Assembly (NCBI GenBank): GCA_025058315.1
Contig: JANXET010000004.1
Coordinates: 36,924 to 100,923, forward strand
Direction of reading: 5' to 3'
Source of the DNA: Candidatus Bathyarchaeota archaeon
Lineage (GTDB): Archaea; Thermoproteota; Bathyarchaeia; Bathyarchaeales; Bathycorpusculaceae
Length of the DNA: 64,000 bases
Shown: positions 8,623 through 18,024 of the stretch, piece after piece
Layout of the letters: each line of letters begins with the position of its first letter
Position numbering within the stretch: the first letter of the stretch is position 1
The notes under the pieces: generated by a model
What the model was told of the DNA's origin: nothing
Database searches by the model: none
The model's input: only the letters and a program-made list of their open reading frames with translations
Translations under genes and position numbers: made by a program

Positions 8623-8734
8623 AACAGGGCTCCAGTAAACACCTAACCACTGAGAACCGCTATATAAGCTTGAAGTTAACCTTAACCAAGCTAGCTGAAT
8701 GATGAAGAATAAAGCGAGGCTTTAATGGATAAAG

Positions 8735-8744
8735 CTTTTATTTA
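8735..8744 (+). promoter_or_regulatory. TATA box that decides the FKBP start
   Basis: CTTTTATTTA sits where transcription would begin near 8766. The upstream ATG at 8744 would then lie inside the promoter, which supports the TTG at 8789 as the true start. Confidence 0.45.
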
Positions 8745-8788
8745 TGGCGTTAAGTTTACTTTGGCAACAATTCGAAAGAGGATTTAAA

Positions 8789-9490
8789 TTGGCCTTGCAG
8801 AAGGGCGATTTCATACTCATAGACTACGTTGCAAAGGTTAAAGAGACTGAGGAGGTTTTCGACACTACATTAGAAGATGTAGCCAAAAAAGAGCGTCTAT
8901 ACAAGGAAGGCGAAATATTTGAGCCAAAACTGGTTATAGTGGGAGAAGGATGGGTTCTAAAGGCTCTAGACGAAGCTCTAACAACAATGGATGTGGGAAA
9001 ACCGACCACCGTTGAGATACCGCCTGAAAAAGCCTTTGGACCCAGAGACCCGGAAAAAGTCAAGAGAGTTCCATTGAAGCAGCTAACATCGAGGGGGATA
9101 ACCCCAGCTATTGGAATGCGTCTGGAGTATGATGGAAAAATAGCAATAGTTAGATCCATAGGAGCTGGGCGCGTCCTACTCGACTTTAACCCACCATTAG
9201 CTGGAAAGACGCTGCTATATGAAGTCACAGTCAAGAAAAAGCTTGAGACGCAAGAAGATAAAATAGCTGCGCTCATACACCGCAGAATCCCAAGCATTGA
9301 AGCTGAGAAATTCAAATTCAAAGTGGAGAACAACACCCTTACAATTGAAGTGCCTGAGGAAGCCTTTTACCTAGAAGGAATCCAGGTTGCGAAAAGAGGC
9401 ATAGCCATTGACATCCAAAAGTTCTTCCCGGAAATCACTGCAGTCAAATTCATGGAAACCTTCAAAGCCCCTGAACCTAAAACCAAGTGA
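8789..9490 (+). CDS. FKBP-type peptidyl-prolyl cis-trans isomerase
   Basis: A folding helper of 233 aa that isomerises X-Pro bonds. MALQKGDFILIDYVAKVKET opens the FKBP domain; an insert-in-flap domain follows (about 80-140) with EIPPEKAFGPRDPEKVKRVP and RVLLDFNPPLAGKTLLYEV closing the FKBP fold. A C-terminal extension (160-233) is typical of the long archaeal class. I use the TTG at 8789 because archaeal homologues begin with this KGDFI segment, GAAAGAGGA lies 6 bases upstream, and the TATA box at 8735 excludes the ATG at 8744. Confidence 0.9.
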   Translation: MALQKGDFILIDYVAKVKETEEVFDTTLEDVAKKERLYKEGEIFEPKLVIVGEGWVLKALDEALTTMDVGKPTTVEIPPEKAFGPRDPEKVKRVPLKQLTSRGITPAIGMRLEYDGKIAIVRSIGAGRVLLDFNPPLAGKTLLYEVTVKKKLETQEDKIAALIHRRIPSIEAEKFKFKVENNTLTIEVPEEAFYLEGIQVAKRGIAIDIQKFFPEITAVKFMETFKAPEPKTK

Positions 9491-9496
9491 GAACCG

Positions 9497-10558
9497 CTAA
9501 ATAACCCCTGTAGTCTCTGCAACTCTTTTGCAGTCCTCAAGGCTTAGGTTTAACTTATTGAGAATCGTGTACCGTTCCGGCCTTATGGAAGACGCCGTGA
9601 ACAGGGCCTTAACAACCTCTTCCCCCGTCAACCCGAGCTCCTGAGCTGTGGTAGGCACCCTGAGAGTTTCCAACACTGCTCTTATGTGTTTCCATTTTGC
9701 CCCATGTAAATAAGCCATCATTATCGTTCCTATGCCAACACTTTCACCGTGAAGGGCGCAATTCGGCTTCATCATGTCTAAGGCGTGGCCGAAGAGGTGC
9801 TCAGACCCGCTGCATGGGCGGCTACTGCCAGCAATACTCATGGCTACTCCACAGCTTATTAACGCCTCTAAAAGCACACGCAGCCCCTCCTCGCTTCCAG
9901 AACCTATCAGTTTTGCGTTCTGCATTACGAGCTTTGCGCTCATTAAGGCGAGGCTGGCTGCATACTCTCCATAATACTCGTTATTGTCTATATGGGATAA
10001 TCTCCAATCCCTGACGGCGGTGAACTTTGCGATGACGTCTCCGCATCCGCTTGCTATCAAACGGCGTGGTGCACGCCTTATGATTTCCGTATCGGCGATT
10101 ATGGCTATTGGAGCTTGAGCCTTAACTGAAAAGGGCTCTTTTAAACCCTTAACAGACGACAGTGGGCTTGAGATTCCATCATGAGACGCTGTTGTTGGAA
10201 TGCTGATGAATGGTATACCCAACCTTGCAGAGCTCAACTTGGCAACATCAATCTTGGTTCCGCCGCCTACGCCGAAAACAATCTGAGGCTTGAGAAGCTT
10301 AATTTTCTCCTCAACCATTTCAACGTCCTTCATGGTTGCAGATTCAACGATAAAGGTTTCAGCAGAAATACCCCCATCCTCAAGATAATCCTTAACAACC
10401 TTCCCTGCAACATCAAATGTTCTGGAGCCAGTTATTATTAGGGCGGAATCCGTGAATCCAAGCCTATAAGAGACCTTTGTAACCTGCTCTATAACGCCTT
10501 CACCCACGATAACCTCGCGGGGAAGCTGCATCCAATGATGCTTTAAAGGCAAACACAA
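9497..10558 (-). CDS. egsA: Glycerol-1-phosphate dehydrogenase
   Basis: Makes sn-glycerol-1-phosphate from dihydroxyacetone phosphate, the first step that fixes archaeal lipid stereochemistry. The 353-aa protein has the NAD(P)-binding GVGGGTKIDVAK (about 97-108), STTASHDG, and metal-site segments ASGCGDVIAKF, GSEHLFGHALD and ALHGESVGIG supplying Asp and two His. LPREVIVGEGVIEQV near the N-terminus is standard for the family. It is convergent with the FKBP gene, with 6 bases between the stops. Confidence 0.96.
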   Translation of the reverse strand: MCLPLKHHWMQLPREVIVGEGVIEQVTKVSYRLGFTDSALIITGSRTFDVAGKVVKDYLEDGGISAETFIVESATMKDVEMVEEKIKLLKPQIVFGVGGGTKIDVAKLSSARLGIPFISIPTTASHDGISSPLSSVKGLKEPFSVKAQAPIAIIADTEIIRRAPRRLIASGCGDVIAKFTAVRDWRLSHIDNNEYYGEYAASLALMSAKLVMQNAKLIGSGSEEGLRVLLEALISCGVAMSIAGSSRPCSGSEHLFGHALDMMKPNCALHGESVGIGTIMMAYLHGAKWKHIRAVLETLRVPTTAQELGLTGEEVVKALFTASSIRPERYTILNKLNLSLEDCKRVAETTGVI

Positions 10559-10714
10559 CCCACTATCGCTTGCTTATTACATTCTACTAGTATAGACCCC
10601 TTAAAATTTCTTTTTCAGACATGACCTGCACATTCTACGAGGCGAAGATATTAAACTTTGATTAAACTTAGATTGCAAAAAATTTATTAATTTAATGGAT
10701 GGTTAATCCATCCT

Positions 10715-11923
10715 GTGAGCTTCATGGATAAAACAACGGTAGCAGCAATCACAATACTTCTAATTCTAGTTGCAGTCGCCGCCTCCCTAGCCGTCCATTA
10801 CTTCTACATACAACCAGAAGAGGAAACGGGAGAATTAGGAGTGGAACATGAAAGCCCACCAGTAAGCAGCCATGCAAACGAAAGCACAGGAGAAAAACCT
10901 CCAAACCAACCATTAATCAACATTTCAAGTCCACAGTCAATCAACATGCCGATTCTTCAAGAAATGGGAGAGCTCAGAACTATCACCCTTTTAGATAATG
11001 CTGGAAGAAACATAACGGTGACCGTTCCAGTCCAACGCATCGTCGTTCTGAATAATGGTTTAACTGAAATGCTATGCGCCCTTGGAGCCCAGAACAAAAT
11101 TATAGGCAGAGACGCTACATCGACAATGCCGCCGTCCATACGGAGTGTGCCTGTAGTGGCTGAGAATTCCTATCAACCAAATGTTGAGGTAATCCTGGAA
11201 TTGAAACCTGACATAATATTCGCTGATTCTATGCTTGTGTACAACAAAGTAGCCATGCAGCAACTTGAAAGTGCAGGCGTACCCATATTCATATCAGACC
11301 CGACAGACCCGACACCCACCCCAAGATCCAACATTACTGTCGTAGACTTTACATGCAGTTTGTTAATGAAAATGGCTGTGATTGTGGGCGGTGAGGAAAA
11401 AGCAGAAGAGTATACCCAATTCGCCCAGCACTACAACAACCTCGTTAAGCAACGCTTAGCCAACTTACCTGACTGCAAAAGGCCGAAAGTTATGTGGGAA
11501 TGGTACAGGCCCTACTATACATTCATTTCACCGGCGATATATCATGCTGGCGGGGTAAACATCGCTGAAAACATGACGGTTTACGCGCCTATTATGAGCC
11601 CTGAGTTCGTGGTGGAGCAGAACCCTCAAGTAATTATTCGAATGATTAGCAGTCCATCGCATGATTTAAAGGAATTCAAGGAGCTTTGGAATGAAATAAT
11701 GAACCGCCCTGAGCTTCAAAACGTAGATGCCATCAAAAAAGGGAGGGTGTATATCTGCGACTGGAAACTTAGAAATGGCATTTGCAGCGTGGTGGGTTAC
11801 TTGTACTTCGCAAAATGGGTTCAGCCTGAACTCTTTGAGGATGTGGATCCTGCGAAAGTTATGGCTGAAATATATCAAAGGTTTTTCGGAGTACACGTTG
11901 AAGGAACATTTGTGTATCCATAA
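10715..11923 (+). CDS. ABC-type binding protein, iron-chelate/cobalamin (BtuF/FepB) class
   Basis: Extracellular, membrane-anchored substrate catcher, 402 aa. Residues 9-33 form one hydrophobic segment (signal anchor), followed by a Pro/Ser/Thr-rich linker to about 85. Then comes the two-lobed Peripla_BP_2 fold: NITVTVPVQRIVVLN, the lobe-1 segment LCALGAQNKIIGRD, LELKPDIIFAD, and NPQVIIRMIS in lobe 2. It starts at GTG 10715 or ATG 10724; an A/T-rich TATA candidate at 10680-10691 allows a leaderless message from either. No permease or ATPase gene lies beside it, so its transporter is elsewhere. The ligand (siderophore, cobalamin or other metal chelate) is not determined. Confidence 0.87.
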   Translation: MSFMDKTTVAAITILLILVAVAASLAVHYFYIQPEEETGELGVEHESPPVSSHANESTGEKPPNQPLINISSPQSINMPILQEMGELRTITLLDNAGRNITVTVPVQRIVVLNNGLTEMLCALGAQNKIIGRDATSTMPPSIRSVPVVAENSYQPNVEVILELKPDIIFADSMLVYNKVAMQQLESAGVPIFISDPTDPTPTPRSNITVVDFTCSLLMKMAVIVGGEEKAEEYTQFAQHYNNLVKQRLANLPDCKRPKVMWEWYRPYYTFISPAIYHAGGVNIAENMTVYAPIMSPEFVVEQNPQVIIRMISSPSHDLKEFKELWNEIMNRPELQNVDAIKKGRVYICDWKLRNGICSVVGYLYFAKWVQPELFEDVDPAKVMAEIYQRFFGVHVEGTFVYP

Positions 11924-12074
11924 CTGTCACGGTAGCACCTCACTTTTCTATTCAGCATCACCAACCACCATTAATTAACACCATAAACTTAATAAGAGCC
12001 ATGGCTAAGATTACATGGTGCTGCTTTACTCTTGCATAATTAATGGAACGTTTAGGTTTTGGGAGAAATGCGAC

Positions 12075-12713
12075 ATGGCGACAAAGGACATGATTAACCA
12101 ATATGCCTTAAAGGGAACAACTACCGTAGGCGTCGTCTGTAAGGACGGGGTAATCCTGGCTTCGGACACGCGGGTAACCATGGGCTATTTCGTCGCTCAT
12201 AAGCATGGGAAAAAGATATACAAGATCGACGACCACATAGCCATGACTATTGCTGGAACAGTTGCCGATGCCCAGAGAACCGTAGACATATTGACGGCGA
12301 ATGCGCAACTCTATAGAATAAGCAAGGGGAGACCTATGCCGATCAACTCAGCGGCGAGGCTTGTTGCAAATCTTCTGTTTTCAACAAGGTATGTGCCGCT
12401 TCTAACTCAGGTTCTAGTCGGAGGAGTTGATGACACTGGTCCTCATGTGTTCTCTATAGATCCCTTCGGAAGCCTAACTGAGGAGAAATGCGTCGCCACT
12501 GGATCTGGTTCTCCAATAGCCTACGGTGTTCTTGAGGACAAATTTAAGGAAGGCATGACTGTTGATGAGGCTTTGCCAATCATTGTTAGGGCGGTGAATT
12601 CAGCTATGAAACGGGACACGGCAAGCGGTGACAACTTTAACGTAGCAGTAATCGACGGTAAAGGGTACAGGGAGTTGACGGAAGAGGAGAAAAGGCGTCT
12701 TCTAGAAGATTAG
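12075..12713 (+). CDS. psmB: Proteasome beta subunit (catalytic)
   Basis: Forms the inner, proteolytic rings of the archaeal 20S proteasome; 212 aa as called. A 14-residue propeptide ends ALKG, followed by the catalytic Thr15 in TTTVGVVCKDGVILASDTR. The rest matches the Ntn-hydrolase fold, with GSGSPIAYGVLED and a C-terminal RDTASGDNFNVAVID. The frame runs upstream to 12015, but the ATG at 12075 gives a normal propeptide and has GGGAGA upstream. It lies 12 bases before aCPSF1, so protein and RNA turnover are cotranscribed, an arrangement seen in other archaea. Confidence 0.95.
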   Translation: MATKDMINQYALKGTTTVGVVCKDGVILASDTRVTMGYFVAHKHGKKIYKIDDHIAMTIAGTVADAQRTVDILTANAQLYRISKGRPMPINSAARLVANLLFSTRYVPLLTQVLVGGVDDTGPHVFSIDPFGSLTEEKCVATGSGSPIAYGVLEDKFKEGMTVDEALPIIVRAVNSAMKRDTASGDNFNVAVIDGKGYRELTEEEKRRLLED

Positions 12714-12725
12714 GGAGTTTAGGAG

Positions 12726-14645
12726 TTGCCTGTAAATTCTGAAAGAGACAAGATAGAAATAAGCCAATACATACTTGAGAACGTGCCCAAAGAGGCAGAG
12801 GTAACCAGAGTAGAATATGAAGGGCCAATGCTCGCGATATACGCAAAAAGACCTGAGGTCATGATTGAACAGAGCAGTTTAATCGCCGATATAGTTAACG
12901 TGATAAGAAAGAGGATCGTTGTACGTTCAGACCCATCCGTAAGGCTGCTTGAAAAGGAAGCTGAAAAAATAGCGCGAGAACTTATACCGCAGGAAGCTGA
13001 AGTGACGGATATAAACTTTGACCCTAGCCTTGGCGAAATCATAATTGAAGCTAAGAAGCCGGGGCTTGTTATAGGTAAAAACGGCGCAATCCTCCAAGAG
13101 ATTATAAAGAGAACTAAATGGCGGCCGAATGTGCTTAGAAGTCCACCTCTACGCTCCAAGATCATAGCGCATATGCGTCATTTTCTACATGCCGAAAGCA
13201 AAGAAAGGGAGAGAATCCTCCGTACATTCGGCGAAAGAATCTTCAGGCCAAGAGTGTTTGAAATCGGCGACATAAGAATAACGACGTTGGGCGGAGTCCA
13301 GGAAGTCGGTAGATCTGCATTCCTGGTTCAAACAAGAGAAAGCAGTGTACTCTTGGATTGCGGCATAAACCCAGGATCATCTAAGCCCTTCGAAGCTTTT
13401 CCAAGACTGGATCATCCAGCGTTTGAAATCGACTCATTAGATGCTGTGGTAATAAGCCATGCACATTTAGACCACTGCGGGCTTGTTCCATTCCTGTTCA
13501 AATATGGCTATGATGGACCTGTATATTGTTCCGCCCCAACCTCAAGCCTCATGACCCTGCTTCAACTTGACTATTTGGATGTGGCAAGCAAACAGGGAAT
13601 AATACCGCCTTACGATCAGAAGGATGTACGTGAATGCGTCTTACACACAATACCATTAAGATATGGTGTTGTTACGGATATAGCTCCGGACATTCGCTTA
13701 ACGCTGCATAACGCTGGACACATACTTGGGTCAGCATTAGTTCACCTACACGTAGGTGAGGGACTGCATAACATTGTCTACTCCGGCGATTATAAAAGCG
13801 TGCGGACAATGCTTCTTGAACCAGCAGTTTTAACCTTCCCAAGGGTTGAAACCTTCATCACTGAGAGCACTTATGGAGGCGCAGAGGATATTATGCCCAC
13901 TAGAAACGAAGCGGAGGAGCGGCTGGCAAGGATAATAAACGAAACTTTGGAGAAGCGTGGGAAGATTTTGATACCTGTACCGGCTGTAGGCAGAGCGCAG
14001 GAGATAATGCTCATTTTAAACGATTACATGAAGCAGGGATTGATTAAAGAGGCGCCGGTATTTATAGAAGGAATGATTTCAGAAGCCACTGCCATACATA
14101 CGGCCTACCCGGAATATTTAGGCAAGGAAGTGCGTAACAGCATCCTACATGATGGAGTCAACCCATTCGAATCAGAATACTTCACAATAGTTGAGCATCC
14201 AAGCGAGAGGCAGAACATTATCGGAGGCGAGCCCTGCATTGTTTTAGCCACATCAGGCATGCTTGAAGGCGGCCCAGTCATGGAATACTTTAAGAATTTC
14301 GCGGAGGACGAAAGGAACACGATAATATTCGTGAGCTACCAGATTGAGGGCACCCTTGGAAGAAGAGTGCAGAAGGGTATAAACGAGGTTACACTAATTG
14401 AAAGTGATGGTAAGCTTGCCGTCGTGAAGGTTAAAATGCGCGTGGAATCCATAGAAGGGTTCTCAGGGCACTCTGACAGGAGACAGATAATCAATTACCT
14501 TAGCAATCTTAAACCGAGACCGGAACGGATAATAGTTTGCCATGGTGAAAAGGCGAAAATTGCAAGCATGGCAAGCTTCATCGAGAAGAAGCTTAGAATA
14601 CCGACGCTTTTCCCGTCAGTTATGGAGACCATTAGGCTGTTGTAG
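12726..14645 (+). CDS. aCPSF1: KH/metallo-beta-lactamase/beta-CASP ribonuclease
   Basis: The archaeal homologue of CPSF73, which cleaves RNA 3' ends and acts in transcription termination; 639 aa. Two N-terminal KH domains (about 1-70 and 72-150, the second with GLVIGKNGAIL) precede the metallo-beta-lactamase domain, whose zinc motif H245-A-H-L-D249-H250 is intact. The beta-CASP insertion holds ESTYGG and SGMLEGGP, and the C-terminus has FSGHSDRRQI and VCHGE. The start is TTG with GGGAG 7 bases upstream. Its last 14 bases overlap the convergent sepF. Confidence 0.96.
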   Translation: MPVNSERDKIEISQYILENVPKEAEVTRVEYEGPMLAIYAKRPEVMIEQSSLIADIVNVIRKRIVVRSDPSVRLLEKEAEKIARELIPQEAEVTDINFDPSLGEIIIEAKKPGLVIGKNGAILQEIIKRTKWRPNVLRSPPLRSKIIAHMRHFLHAESKERERILRTFGERIFRPRVFEIGDIRITTLGGVQEVGRSAFLVQTRESSVLLDCGINPGSSKPFEAFPRLDHPAFEIDSLDAVVISHAHLDHCGLVPFLFKYGYDGPVYCSAPTSSLMTLLQLDYLDVASKQGIIPPYDQKDVRECVLHTIPLRYGVVTDIAPDIRLTLHNAGHILGSALVHLHVGEGLHNIVYSGDYKSVRTMLLEPAVLTFPRVETFITESTYGGAEDIMPTRNEAEERLARIINETLEKRGKILIPVPAVGRAQEIMLILNDYMKQGLIKEAPVFIEGMISEATAIHTAYPEYLGKEVRNSILHDGVNPFESEYFTIVEHPSERQNIIGGEPCIVLATSGMLEGGPVMEYFKNFAEDERNTIIFVSYQIEGTLGRRVQKGINEVTLIESDGKLAVVKVKMRVESIEGFSGHSDRRQIINYLSNLKPRPERIIVCHGEKAKIASMASFIEKKLRIPTLFPSVMETIRLL

Positions 14646-15000
14646 GTATAGGCTCACTTACAGAGGAAACCTTTTCCCTCCAAATTCTAACGTTTGATGG
14701 ACAGACTACTACCCGCTCCTCTCCGAGGCGCGCAATATCTCCGCCGATGGCCTCAACAAACTCGCAAAGCTCATTAACAGCCCGCTTAACATCATCAATG
14801 TTTTTGTTGGCTAGCGGGGTAATCTTTAGGATCACTATTTTGCCGGAGCGCACTTCATTCTTGACAACTTCAACATCGGCAAGATCCCGTAGAGGCATAG
14901 CCCTTAAGAAAATCTTTAATTCAGCCGCCTTAACATCATCCCTAACTGGCTTTACATCCTCCCTTTTACCCCTTCGGAAGGGGTTTATCAGATTGGGCAA
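14632..15000 (-). CDS. sepF: SepF-like cell division protein
   Basis: Membrane anchor for FtsZ in archaea; 122 aa. The N-terminal MPNLINPFRRGK can form an amphipathic membrane-binding helix, followed by a charged linker and the SepF core: IFLRAMPLRDLADVEVVKNE, GKIVILKITPLANKN, and ICPSNV-like VVCPSNVRIW near the end. Its length and order match archaeal SepF. No ftsZ is in this window. The presence of SepF implies FtsZ-based rather than purely ESCRT-based division. Confidence 0.88.
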   Translation of the reverse strand: MPNLINPFRRGKREDVKPVRDDVKAAELKIFLRAMPLRDLADVEVVKNEVRSGKIVILKITPLANKNIDDVKRAVNELCEFVEAIGGDIARLGEERVVVCPSNVRIWREKVSSVSEPIPTTA

Positions 15001-15183
15001 AGCAGCTCCTCTCTTGATATATTCTTTATTTTAACCTCCAAAGAGTTAAGCCTTTCTTTTCAGACGCTTTTCTTGAATCAGACACTTAACCAGCCATCGT
15101 TAAGAATTTATGAATCTAAAATTTTTATTCAGCATATTTTGCAATTTTTGTTTATTTTTCACCAGCCGTGTAGACTTAATCCA

Positions 15184-15693
15184 TTAAACTCTCAGAGTTT
15201 TCAAAGCGTTCCACAACTTATCTCCCACGAAGTGAACGTTCTTAACTATAACTCCACGCTTTATTCTAGATGCTTCATCGCTGCTGTAAGCAGTCTCGCC
15301 GACGGCGATGGGTTTACCGTGTCTTTCATCAACCACAACTGTCAGGTCGCCCCTGTCAAAGGTTCCTTCAAAGCGGACAATTCCAGGAGCCATAACATCG
15401 GCGCCGTTGCATATGCGGGGGACAGCCCCCATATCCACAACAACTTTCGGTGCAGATGCAACAAACTCCCCGAAAAATAGTGTTGGAAAAACCCTTCCTT
15501 CACTTCTGAAGAGTGCAGGAACACCGTTTACCAGGAATATTTCTCCAAAATCCACATCTACATGTTCAACCTTCACATCAGCGCCGAAAACCTTGCAAAG
15601 ATCCATCTTTAGTTTATCAGACGCTTCTTTGAGAAGAACCGTCGCCTCTTTGGATTTTAATGGGTAACGTCTATATCTTTTGAACATGGACAT
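15184..15693 (-). CDS. PUA-domain RNA-binding protein (MCTS1/Tma20-like)
   Basis: A 169-aa protein with an N-terminal alpha/beta domain (1-80, including VEHVDVDFGEIFLVNGVPAL) and a C-terminal PUA domain (84-160): PKVVVDMGAVPRICNGADVMAPGIV and GDLTVVVDERHGKPIAVGE. This is the architecture of the archaeal relatives of MCTS1/Tma20, which act in translation initiation or ribosome recycling in eukaryotes. The archaeal role is not established here. It is divergent from the LSm gene. Confidence 0.85.
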   Translation of the reverse strand: MSMFKRYRRYPLKSKEATVLLKEASDKLKMDLCKVFGADVKVEHVDVDFGEIFLVNGVPALFRSEGRVFPTLFFGEFVASAPKVVVDMGAVPRICNGADVMAPGIVRFEGTFDRGDLTVVVDERHGKPIAVGETAYSSDEASRIKRGVIVKNVHFVGDKLWNALKTLRV

Positions 15694-15710
15694 ATTTTCT
15701 CTTAGATAGG

Positions 15711-15726
15711 TTTAAATTATAAAAGC
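15711..15726 (+). promoter_or_regulatory. TATA region of the LSm-eL37 operon
   Basis: TTTAAATTATAAAAGC lies about 55 bases before the LSm ATG, in the 81-base divergent gap with the PUA gene. Transcription would begin near 15745, and GAGGG just before the ATG at 15775 is a reasonable ribosome site. The A/T block could also serve the minus-strand PUA gene. Confidence 0.45.
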
Positions 15727-15774
15727 TTAAGTATAGAAACGGTGAAACGACAGGGGAATGGATGAGGGTTATAG

Positions 15775-16005
15775 ATGAGCGAGATGACAACTGAAATCCT
15801 TGAGCAAAACCTCGGTAAGATTGTGCTCGTAAAGTTGAAGGGTGGAAAAAGCCTGAGAGGTAAACTTAAAGGTTTTGATCAGCATCTGAACCTTGTTTTA
15901 GAGGAAACTGAAGACACTACGGAAGCTGAGAATACCCGAAAGCTCGGTTTGATAATTGTCCGTGGAGACAATGTGGTGCTCATATCGCCGCCTCCTTCAA
16001 GGTGA
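15775..16005 (+). CDS. LSm (Sm-like archaeal) RNA-binding protein
   Basis: A 76-aa protein that forms the ring-shaped Sm core binding U-rich RNA. Sm motif 1 is seen in VLVKLKGGKSLRGKLKGFD.HLNLVL and Sm motif 2 in LIIVRGDNVVLISP. The gene is followed 6 bases later by eL37, the LSm-eL37 pair conserved across archaea. Confidence 0.95.
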   Translation: MSEMTTEILEQNLGKIVLVKLKGGKSLRGKLKGFDQHLNLVLEETEDTTEAENTRKLGLIIVRGDNVVLISPPPSR

Positions 16006-16011
16006 TGAGAA

Positions 16012-16200
16012 ATGGGGAAGGGTACACCCTCTTTCGGTAAACATGCTGGCAAAACCGTACATATAAGATGCAGAAGGTGTGGAAGAAGAGCTTATCATGT
16101 TAGGAAGAAGAGATGTGCAGCTTGCGGCTATGGAAGGACTAAAAGAATCAGGCGATATTGTTGGCAGACTAAAACCCTTAACAGGGAAAGGCTGAGCTAA
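16012..16200 (+). CDS. rpl37e: Large-subunit ribosomal protein eL37
   Basis: A 62-aa zinc-binding ribosomal protein. [10 protein letters not shown] at the start and the zinc ligands CRRCG and CAACGYG (four Cys) are diagnostic, followed by a basic tail ([10 protein letters not shown]). It is cotranscribed with LSm. Its stop overlaps the stop of the convergent hypothetical gene by 4 bases. Confidence 0.96.
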   Translation: MGKGTPSFGKHAGKTVHIRCRRCGRRAYHVRKKRCAACGYGRTKRIRRYCWQTKTLNRERLS

Positions 16201-16808
16201 AACTCTTCTCCATAATAACCCTTATCGATTTTGACGAAGATAAGTGGCCCCTTACTTCTAGACAGTTCCTTCGCTTTGCGTACCGCCCTGCAAGCAACAT
16301 TCAGCAGCCTTTCCTTCTCATCGGCAAGCTCACTTCCGCCTTCACCGAGCTCCATCTTCAGAAGGTTCTCCGAGAGAATTGATGTACCGCAGATTTCTCC
16401 ATTCCTCACAAGGGCAGATATAACCAGCTCCTGCATCTCCTTTCTGTTTGGCAGGTTTCTCCAAATAGGCTCTGCATTATTCAATATCTTTGCGAGTCTA
16501 CTCCACTTTTTATGATCCTCGCTTCCTATGAGAAGTTTAACCCTTTCACCCCATTTTTTAAGCCATATTCCAGCCCACAAGTCTATGAACTCTTCCAGCT
16601 CTTTCTTTTCGTTCCGATAAAGTTCCTCCAGCCTGTATGTAATTTCATAATCGTTTGCTTCTTTACCTATAAGTCCCCAGTGGACTTTGACATAGTTAAT
16701 TATGTCTTGACAGGCTATCTGCAAAACCTTTCGGTCAACGCCCCAAATGTCCAGCATCGGATTTCTATTCTTTAACTTTTCAGATAACAACGTCTCAAGG
16801 AAGTTCAT
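16197..16808 (-). CDS. Conserved-looking hypothetical protein, 203 aa
   Basis: I do not recognise it. The sequence is helical, rich in Glu, Lys and Leu, with many Trp ([37 protein letters not shown]), no Cys pairs, no membrane segment and no Walker motif. It ends [17 protein letters not shown], a short beta-like tail. A GINS-like fold was considered because of length and helical content, but the diagnostic B-domain is not visible. It is convergent with eL37. Confidence 0.65.
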   Translation of the reverse strand: MNFLETLLSEKLKNRNPMLDIWGVDRKVLQIACQDIINYVKVHWGLIGKEANDYEITYRLEELYRNEKKELEEFIDLWAGIWLKKWGERVKLLIGSEDHKKWSRLAKILNNAEPIWRNLPNRKEMQELVISALVRNGEICGTSILSENLLKMELGEGGSELADEKERLLNVACRAVRKAKELSRSKGPLIFVKIDKGYYGEEF

Positions 16809-16903
16809 TATTTCCCCGTTTTCGAGCCTTCTCCAATCTATACTAGAAGAGCTGCTTTAATAAGCTTTATTTATACTAAGTTCTATGCGTCATATGCCGG
16901 CAC

Positions 16904-17554
16904 TTACAGGATAAAGTCGGGCAGAGCGTTTATGTTTTCGATTACCAGGTCAGGTTTCTCCCTCTCTAATTCGTTTCTTGTGAAAATTCCTGATAGGAGT
17001 GCGATAGTTCTTGCGCCGGCAGCCTTCCCAGCCCTCACATCTGATATTGAATCCCCAACGACGGCGCAGTCATTTATATTAACTCCTAAAAGCTGCGCAC
17101 ATGCCAAAATTGGTTCAGGAGAAGGTTTCGGGGAAGATGTGTCTAAAGCAGTTACTATGCATCTAAAGTACTTAGCCAACCTGAATTTTTCAAGCTCCCT
17201 CTTCACGTTATTTCTAGATGTATGACGCATGGTAAGCAACGCAAGCTTAACTTTTCCGCGAAGCTTCTTAAGAGTTTCATCCACACCTGACATGGGTTTC
17301 GATAATTCCTCTGTAAGCGCATAATACGTGTCTAAATATAAGCTGAGAAACTTTTCCACATCCCTGAATGGCAATAAATCATTAATTGACATGCCTTGCT
17401 CAAGCCTTCTCGGAATCTCAAAAACCAATTTAGCGTCAAAATCTGAAAAGCCAAAAGCAGCGAAAGCCCTTCTTAATGCCTCTCTGTAGGCTTGCCTGGA
17501 ATCTACAAGTGTCCCATCCAAATCCATGATTACTCCTGTGACCTTAAGCTTCAT
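16904..17554 (-). CDS. HAD-superfamily hydrolase, phosphoglycolate phosphatase-like
   Basis: A 216-aa phosphatase of the haloacid dehalogenase fold. Motif I is MDLDGTLVDS with nucleophile D11 and D13, motif II is LLTMRH, motif III is the Lys in SSPKPSPEP, and motif IV is VVGDSISDVRAGKAAG. A helical cap (about 17-90) fits subfamily IA. Substrate not determinable. A second HAD phosphatase of the same type lies at 52308-52988. Confidence 0.9.
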   Translation of the reverse strand: MKLKVTGVIMDLDGTLVDSRQAYREALRRAFAAFGFSDFDAKLVFEIPRRLEQGMSINDLLPFRDVEKFLSLYLDTYYALTEELSKPMSGVDETLKKLRGKVKLALLTMRHTSRNNVKRELEKFRLAKYFRCIVTALDTSSPKPSPEPILACAQLLGVNINDCAVVGDSISDVRAGKAAGARTIALLSGIFTRNELEREKPDLVIENINALPDFIL

Positions 17555-17682
17555 TACACTCCCGTTTCGGCTTCATGTATGCGTATATCTCGCATTAGCT
17601 TTTCGATAAGTTTTTATTTTTGCTTAATCGTCTAAAGGTAAGCCAACGGAAGGATAATTGAGTTGAGCGAGAGTAATAAACT

Positions 17683-17988
17683 ATGAGAAAGGCAAGAATA
17701 CGACTAACAAGCACGGACTACAAGAAGCTTGAGGAAGTCTGTGCGGAACTTAAGAGTATCGCTGAAAAGACAGGTGTCAAAATAGTTGGGCCGGTGCCTC
17801 TTCCCACAAAAAGACTACGCGTTCCAGTATTGAAGTCACCCTGCGGCGAAGGCACATCAACATGGGATAAATGGGAACTCCGCATTCATAAGCGTCTTAT
17901 AGACATCGACGCCGATGAACGGGCTATGAGGCGAATAATGCGGATAAGAGTGCCTGAGGAAGTTCACGTTACTATAGAACTTGTTTAA
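17683..17988 (+). CDS. rps10: Small-subunit ribosomal protein uS10
   Basis: A 101-aa protein with the S10 signatures [36 protein letters not shown] and [20 protein letters not shown]. In many archaea it follows the EF-1A gene; here no elongation factor is adjacent and it stands alone between a HAD phosphatase and the zinc-finger protease on the opposite strand. Confidence 0.97.
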   Translation: MRKARIRLTSTDYKKLEEVCAELKSIAEKTGVKIVGPVPLPTKRLRVPVLKSPCGEGTSTWDKWELRIHKRLIDIDADERAMRRIMRIRVPEEVHVTIELV

Positions 17989-18024
17989 ACCGGTCAAACG
18001 ATTTTGAAAAAGGGGAAAATCCTG

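Noticed and set aside
8744..8788. Upstream ATG for the FKBP isomerase
   Set aside because: It lies within the promoter TATA region and adds residues not seen in the family; the TTG at 8789 has a ribosome site.
10715..11923. Pairing the orphan binding protein with the ABC importer at 24-26.8 kb
   Set aside because: The binding protein is of the BtuF/FepB class, which works with BtuC/FecCD permeases, not with FbpB-type fused permeases.
12015..12074. An N-terminal extension of the proteasome beta subunit
   Set aside because: It would add 20 residues before a normal 14-residue propeptide, and a good ribosome site lies before the ATG at 12075.
16197..16808. The 203-aa hypothetical as a GINS subunit
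   Set aside because: Length and helical content fit loosely, but the conserved GINS A/B-domain motifs are not visible.
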